Assembly (NCBI GenBank): GCA_030641465.1 | Contig: DAOWHK010000043.1 | Span: 1-10,943 of the forward strand | DNA from: Parachlamydiales bacterium | GTDB taxonomy: Bacteria; Chlamydiota; Chlamydiia; Chlamydiales; Simkaniaceae | Direction: 5' to 3' | DNA: 10,943 bases | In this document: positions 7,513 to 10,943 of the stretch, piece after piece | Position numbering within the stretch: the stretch's first letter is position 1 | How the letters are laid out: each line of letters opens with the position of its first letter | Program-made: the position numbers and the translations under genes | The notes under the pieces: model-generated | The model's input: only the letters and a program-made list of their open reading frames with translations | Databases searched by the model: none | Told to the model about the DNA's origin: nothing

Positions 7513-7543
7513 TAAACAAAATACTTTTAAAGTATTTTGTTTA
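7513..7543. repeat. Perfect 31-bp palindrome between the two kinase genes
   Basis: Two 15-bp arms (7513-7527 and 7529-7543, TAAACAAAATACTTT and its exact complement) surround a single central T at 7528. The stem has only two G:C pairs per arm. On the minus strand it lies 49 bases past the stop of kinase paralogue 2 and is followed by TTTT, so it could be a weak terminator. Its position abutting the putative -35 of kinase paralogue 1 equally suits an operator. The sequence alone does not decide. Confidence 0.75.
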
Positions 7544-7592
7544 CAATATAAATTATTTTAAGAAAAAGCAATTAAATTAATTATTAGGTATA

Positions 7593-8525
7593 TTATAGCG
7601 CATCAAGATCGTGTATTTCCCAGCCTTCTAATAAAAATGTGAGAATATGGTCATTTCCCTGAGCAAATTTTATTGCAGCTTTTTTAATACCTGTCAAATA
7701 TTCCCATTTGACATCGTCACCGTCATCATCGACTAAATCCCCATCTAGCCCAGGCGTAATCTCCTCCATAAAATCAACCAAGATAACCTTTCCATCCCTA
7801 TCCATCATCAAATTTTCTGGTTTGAGATCTAAAGGCTCATTGTTTTTAAGTGCATACTCAAAAAACACTTTTAACTGATCAAGTAGCCTTTTTGCCTCAG
7901 GAGATTGCTCCTCAATCGCGCATTCATTATCCCACAAGGAGTAATTTATCTGTGATCGTGCTTTTTCCACGACAAAATATCCTTCAACAAGTGAATTATT
8001 CAAAATACGTGTCACATTCAAACTATCTTTAATTCGTTGATATTGATCCAAGGAATTTTGTGCATAGATTGGTAATCGTTTAACCAATAGTTTCTGAACG
8101 TAAGCTTTCACAAGAATTTGCTCGTTAGTTTCTACTTTATATACATTAAAAAAGCTACCATAAGTAAAATAACTTGTTTTGAAATTTGAGATCTGTCCCT
8201 TTGCAATTAAGACTGCCGCATTCGAAAATACATTTGGTTTAAATCTTTTTTGAGAATATCCAGGCGTTGCAGGAGGACATTTTTGCGATGAAATACCTGA
8301 ACTCATATCTACAAAATTCGGTAGAGGAATTGGAAGAGGCTTAGAAGTCCCTACAAAAAACTCTACTGAAGGAAATCCACCTTGAGTAACACGCTCAGCA
8401 AGTGGTGTGTGTGGTGAGGAGGATGAAGAACGCTCAGATGGGGAAGGGCATTTTCTTTTTGGTCTTGGCTCATCATCAAAATAAGCTTCTAACTGTCGTT
8501 TAGAACCGAATCCAGTAATTGACAC
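7593..8525 (-). CDS. Minimal protein-kinase-like protein, paralogue 2 (effector candidate)
   Basis: A 310-residue paralogue of the gene downstream. The first 110 residues are Ser/Pro-rich with a basic cluster PRPKRKCPSP (20-29), a serine run (33-37) and a probable disordered character. NVFSNAA (98-104) matches NVFSKSA of the other copy. Kinase motifs: glycine loop YGSFFNVY (122-129), Lys140 in ILVKAY, hinge GYFVVEKA (182-189), a near-canonical catalytic loop LDLKPENLM with Asp233, Lys235 and Asn238, and metal Asp251 in LVDFMEE. HRD is PLD and DFG is DFM. An acidic loop (DGDLVDDDGDD, 261-271) replaces the activation segment, and the conserved end FAQGN...ILTFL closes a shortened C-lobe. It starts at GTG (8523-8525) behind AAAGGAG, and has an exact TATAAT upstream. 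It probably phosphorylates a Ser/Thr target; secretion into a host is inferred from architecture only. Confidence 0.82.
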   Translation of the reverse strand: MSITGFGSKRQLEAYFDDEPRPKRKCPSPSERSSSSSPHTPLAERVTQGGFPSVEFFVGTSKPLPIPLPNFVDMSSGISSQKCPPATPGYSQKRFKPNVFSNAAVLIAKGQISNFKTSYFTYGSFFNVYKVETNEQILVKAYVQKLLVKRLPIYAQNSLDQYQRIKDSLNVTRILNNSLVEGYFVVEKARSQINYSLWDNECAIEEQSPEAKRLLDQLKVFFEYALKNNEPLDLKPENLMMDRDGKVILVDFMEEITPGLDGDLVDDDGDDVKWEYLTGIKKAAIKFAQGNDHILTFLLEGWEIHDLDAL

Positions 8526-8532
8526 AATAATA

Positions 8533-8539
8533 CTCCTTT
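8533..8539 (-). promoter_or_regulatory. Strong ribosome binding site for a GTG start
   Basis: AAAGGAG on the minus strand, seven bases before the GTG at 8523-8525. No ATG lies nearby in frame, so this site establishes the non-ATG start of kinase paralogue 2. Confidence 0.7.
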
Positions 8540-8561
8540 AAATAAATTTTTACAATAACTA

Positions 8562-8567
8562 ATTATA
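8562..8567 (-). promoter_or_regulatory. Consensus -10 box for kinase paralogue 2
   Basis: The minus strand has an exact TATAAT about 37 bases before the GTG start, giving an expected leader of roughly 30 nucleotides that contains the ribosome site. The hexamer 17 bases upstream (TTTTTA) is a poor -35. The gap 8526-8638 otherwise shows no clear terminator for the upstream symporter gene. Confidence 0.45.
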
Positions 8568-8638
8568 ACGTATGGGTTTATAATTAAAAAGCGGTAAAAT
8601 TTATTATATTAAGTAAAAACTATTTACAGTTAATTAAA

Positions 8639-10021
8639 TTACTTATTACTAGCCTTTTCCTGCTCCAATAAATTAAAAAAAAGTTTTGATTCAGCAATAA
8701 TGATTCCAGAGAGAGCAAAGAGCCCGATGAGATTTGGAAATGCCATTAGCCCGTTCATAATATCGACAAGCGGCCATACAATGTCTATGCTAAGGACTGT
8801 GCCAACAAACACTATCATGCAAAACAGGATGCGGTAATAGACTAGAACCCTCTCTCCAGCGAGATATTCCACGCATTTTTCCCCATAGTAGGCCCAACCT
8901 ACAATCGTCGAGTAGCCGAAAAGAATAATTCCAATTGTAACAATATTTGCGCCCCAAGGAATAGAGCTGCGAAAAGCTTGAATTACAAGGCCTGCTCCAT
9001 TTAATAGACGTCCAGAGCTATCCGTCTGGCCTAAAACCCCAGTGACAGAGATCACAAGAGCTGTTATGGAACATACTATAATTGTTGATAGAAAGACTGT
9101 TGTCATAGAGATCAAGGCCTGGCGCCCAGGCACATCTGTTTTTGCAGCAGCTGCTGCTATGGGAGCGCTTCCAAGTCCTGCTTCATTTGAAGAGACCCCT
9201 CTTGCAACACCATACTGAAGAGCTGCAATCATCCCCGATCCAATAACTCCCCCTTTGACAGCATCTCCAGTAAAAGCGCTTTTAACAATAAGAAGAAGAC
9301 TTGCTGGGATTTCTCCTATATGCATAAATAATATCACAAATCCTCCAACCATATACATAGAAGCCATGATAGGAACTAAAAATGCACATACTTTTCCAAT
9401 GCTATTTATTCCACCAAGAAGCACGACAGCTGTTGCAACAGTCAGGATGATTCCTGTTACGTAATGGGGAAAGTCTGTGAGATAATACATCGCTTCAGCG
9501 ATAGAGTTTGATTGTGTCATATTCCCACCAAAAAAGGCAGACATTGCCCCAAATAGAGCAAAGGCTACTGCAAGCCATTTCCACTTAAGCCCTTTTTCGA
9601 TGTAATACATGGGGCCACCGCACATCTGCCCTCGATGATCCACAACGCGATACTTAACAGCTAAAATGGCTTCTGAAAATTTTGTAACCATTCCAACAAG
9701 GGCAATCACCCACATCCAAAATATGGCACCAAATCCACCGCCAACAATAGCTGTTGCAACTCCTGCAATGCTCCCAATTCCAATGGTTGCAGCGAGTGCT
9801 GTCATAAGTGCTTCAAATTGACTGATATCCCCTTCAGCCTCTTTATCTTGCCTTGTAAACGCAAGTTTGAGTGCATATCCAAGGTAGCGAAACTGCATCC
9901 CTCGAAGGCGAATGGTCAGATAGAGACCTAAAAGAACAAGTAAAATAATGAGGACCTTTCCCCACATCCAGTTATCAATAAGCTGGAGCCATTTTACTAT
10001 GGAGTCAGAATGAATTGTCAT
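8639..10021 (-). CDS. AGCS-family alanine/glycine:Na+ symporter (complete copy)
   Basis: A 460-residue inner-membrane symporter of normal family length with about 11 hydrophobic segments. It should import alanine, glycine or D-alanine with Na+. Family signatures: ALAATIGIGSIAGVATAI (75-92) followed by GGFGAIFWMW (95-104), GGPMYYIEKGL (135-145), GGNMTQSNSIAEA (165-177), and ARGVSSNEAGLGSAP (273-287). Two positions differ from the usual family pattern: the first motif reads GIGSIAG where most members have GTGNIAG, and RGVSSNEAG stands where RG(L/V)FSNEAG is usual. The start ATG lies 25 bases after the stop of the second symporter gene, with no clear ribosome site (AAGCATATATTAACT), so translational coupling or a weak site is possible. 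The pair is a tandem duplication and probably one operon. dagA- and alsT-type names are used for relatives. Confidence 0.93.
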   Translation of the reverse strand: MTIHSDSIVKWLQLIDNWMWGKVLIILLVLLGLYLTIRLRGMQFRYLGYALKLAFTRQDKEAEGDISQFEALMTALAATIGIGSIAGVATAIVGGGFGAIFWMWVIALVGMVTKFSEAILAVKYRVVDHRGQMCGGPMYYIEKGLKWKWLAVAFALFGAMSAFFGGNMTQSNSIAEAMYYLTDFPHYVTGIILTVATAVVLLGGINSIGKVCAFLVPIMASMYMVGGFVILFMHIGEIPASLLLIVKSAFTGDAVKGGVIGSGMIAALQYGVARGVSSNEAGLGSAPIAAAAAKTDVPGRQALISMTTVFLSTIIVCSITALVISVTGVLGQTDSSGRLLNGAGLVIQAFRSSIPWGANIVTIGIILFGYSTIVGWAYYGEKCVEYLAGERVLVYYRILFCMIVFVGTVLSIDIVWPLVDIMNGLMAFPNLIGLFALSGIIIAESKLFFNLLEQEKASNK

Positions 10022-10169
10022 AGTTAATATATGCTTGATCAGCGAATTATTTTCTACGCTCTTTCTTTTCTGCTTTTAGGATTGCTTCAAAAGTTTTGGT
10101 TTCTTTTGCAACAACACCTGCTAAAACAAAAAGGCAAATAATATTTGGAAATGCCATTAGCCCGTTCAT
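8732..10169. repeat. Tandem symporter duplication with an identical 27-bp patch
   Basis: Bases 8732-8758 and 10143-10169 are identical over 27 bp, encoding NGLMAFPN plus flanking codons in both symporter genes. A second near-identical patch encodes GWA(Y/F)YGEKC(V/I)EYL in both. Elsewhere the copies have diverged more, so either strong constraint or local gene conversion has kept these patches alike. Confidence 0.7.
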
Positions 10170-10943
10170 CATATTTGCAAAGCCCCAAACAAATTGTAAG
10201 CTTAGAACAGAGCCCGGCAATACAATGAAAGAAAAAAGGATGCGATAGGCTTTAACCATTTTAATTCCAAAGAGATATTCGATACATTTTTCCCCATAAA
10301 AGGCCCAACCTAAAATCGTTGAGTAGGCAAAAGGAACAAGTGCAATGGTTACAATAATTCCTCCAAAAGGAAGAATGTTATCAAATGCACTAAGGGCTAA
10401 ATTTGAACCATCTAGTACTTTTCCATCCGGACCAATGTCTCCAAGAACTCCTGAAATTGCAATGACAAGTCCTGTGATTGTACAAACGATCCCTGTTGTA
10501 ATGAACACGCTGCACATAGAAACGAGGGCTTGTCTACCTGGCGTATCCGTTTTTGCAGAAGCTGCTGCAATCGGAGAACTTCCAAGTCCCGCTTCACTAG
10601 AAAACACGCCGCGAGAAATTCCCATCTGGATCGCAAGCATAACTCCCGCCCCAGCAAATCCACCGACTGCCGATTGTCCATGAAATGCGGAATTAAAAAT
10701 CATAACAAAGGCTGCAGGAACAGCTTCAATGCGGAGTAAAATAATAATGAGCCCGCCTGCAATATAAAAAATTGCCATAGCTGGAACCAAATACCCTGCA
10801 ATTTTCCCGATGCTCTTTATCCCTTTAATTAGGGCCACTCCAACAAGCAGCATAAGAATAATTCCAGTCCAAAGGGGAGGAATATGAAAAAGGCTATCAA
10901 GCGCTTCGGCTACAGAATTTGCCTGCACCATATTCCCGATTCC
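10047..10943 (-). CDS. AGCS-family alanine/glycine:Na+ symporter, second copy (5' end outside window)
   Basis: The 298 visible residues are the C-terminal two-thirds of a paralogue of the gene downstream. The frame remains open to the window edge: GIGN-MVQANSVAEA lines up with GGNMTQSNSIAEA at residue 165 of the other copy, so about 160 N-terminal residues are missing and the Met at 10931 is internal. The family motif reads SRGVFSSEAGLGSSP, with Ser where the usual Asn stands in FSNEAG. About seven membrane segments are visible and the protein ends in a charged tail KAEKKERRK. It is the upstream gene of the pair; only 25 bases separate its stop from the next start. The substrate is presumably alanine or glycine, but differences in the motif may mean the two copies have different preferences. 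Confidence 0.92.
   Translation of the reverse strand, partial: GIGNMVQANSVAEALDSLFHIPPLWTGIILMLLVGVALIKGIKSIGKIAGYLVPAMAIFYIAGGLIIILLRIEAVPAAFVMIFNSAFHGQSAVGGFAGAGVMLAIQMGISRGVFSSEAGLGSSPIAAASAKTDTPGRQALVSMCSVFITTGIVCTITGLVIAISGVLGDIGPDGKVLDGSNLALSAFDNILPFGGIIVTIALVPFAYSTILGWAFYGEKCIEYLFGIKMVKAYRILFSFIVLPGSVLSLQFVWGFANMMNGLMAFPNIICLFVLAGVVAKETKTFEAILKAEKKERRK

Noticed and set aside
8590..8638. Possible terminator behind the first symporter (GTAAA...TTTAC)
   Set aside because: The stem is only five A/T-dominated base pairs and no clear T-run follows; too weak to call.
10345..10739. Plus- and minus-strand ORFs of 69-112 residues within the second symporter
   Set aside because: They lie wholly inside the symporter coding region, whose frame has strong family motifs and membrane segments.

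Overview
The window is an AT-rich bacterial segment that I read as chromosomal DNA of a chlamydia-like (environmental Chlamydiota) bacterium. The grounds are indirect: a valyl-tRNA synthetase with a long spacer before KMSKS, two tandem alanine/glycine:Na+ symporter genes (chlamydiae are known to carry dagA-type genes), an outer-membrane barrel with a short signal peptide, and two kinase-like proteins with Ser/Pro-rich, basic N-termini of the kind seen in secreted effectors of host-associated bacteria. The phylum is inferred; no rRNA or other decisive marker is present.

Layout, left to right. At 1-1359 (+) lies the 3' two-thirds or less of valS. At 1342-2112 (-) is an unrecognised 256-residue protein with one hydrophobic segment, overlapping the valS end. 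At 2166-2334 is a MITE-like inverted-repeat element, bounded by TTAA, inserted exactly at the stop codon of a dienelactone-hydrolase-family gene (2331-3029, -). Divergently from that gene runs a soluble hybrid histidine kinase/response regulator (3103-5067, +), whose stop codon overlaps that of a small helical protein (5064-5384, -). At 5467-6498 (+) is an outer-membrane beta-barrel protein of the transporter / MetA-pathway-like type. It converges on and overlaps the first of two paralogous minimal protein kinases (6475-7449 and 7593-8525, both -). The 143-bp gap between the kinases holds a perfect 31-bp palindrome. From 8639 to the window end (-) are two tandem AGCS-family symporter genes, the second cut by the window edge.

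How the genes relate: valS and the symporters are housekeeping or nutrient-uptake functions (Val-tRNA charging; Na+-driven Ala/Gly import), and the two symporters probably form one transcript. The hybrid kinase is a cytoplasmic phospho-signalling protein with no output domain and no obvious partner here. The most interesting part is the kinase pair. Each combines a disordered Ser/Pro-rich N-terminus with a basic KKR/KRK-Cys-Pro cluster and a shortened kinase fold that keeps the VAIK Lys, catalytic Asp/Lys/Asn and metal-binding Asp but has no recognisable activation segment or full C-lobe. This architecture resembles OspG/NleH-type secreted effector kinases. No stretch longer than about 220 bp lacks a gene; I saw no tRNA, rRNA, CRISPR array or complete insertion sequence.
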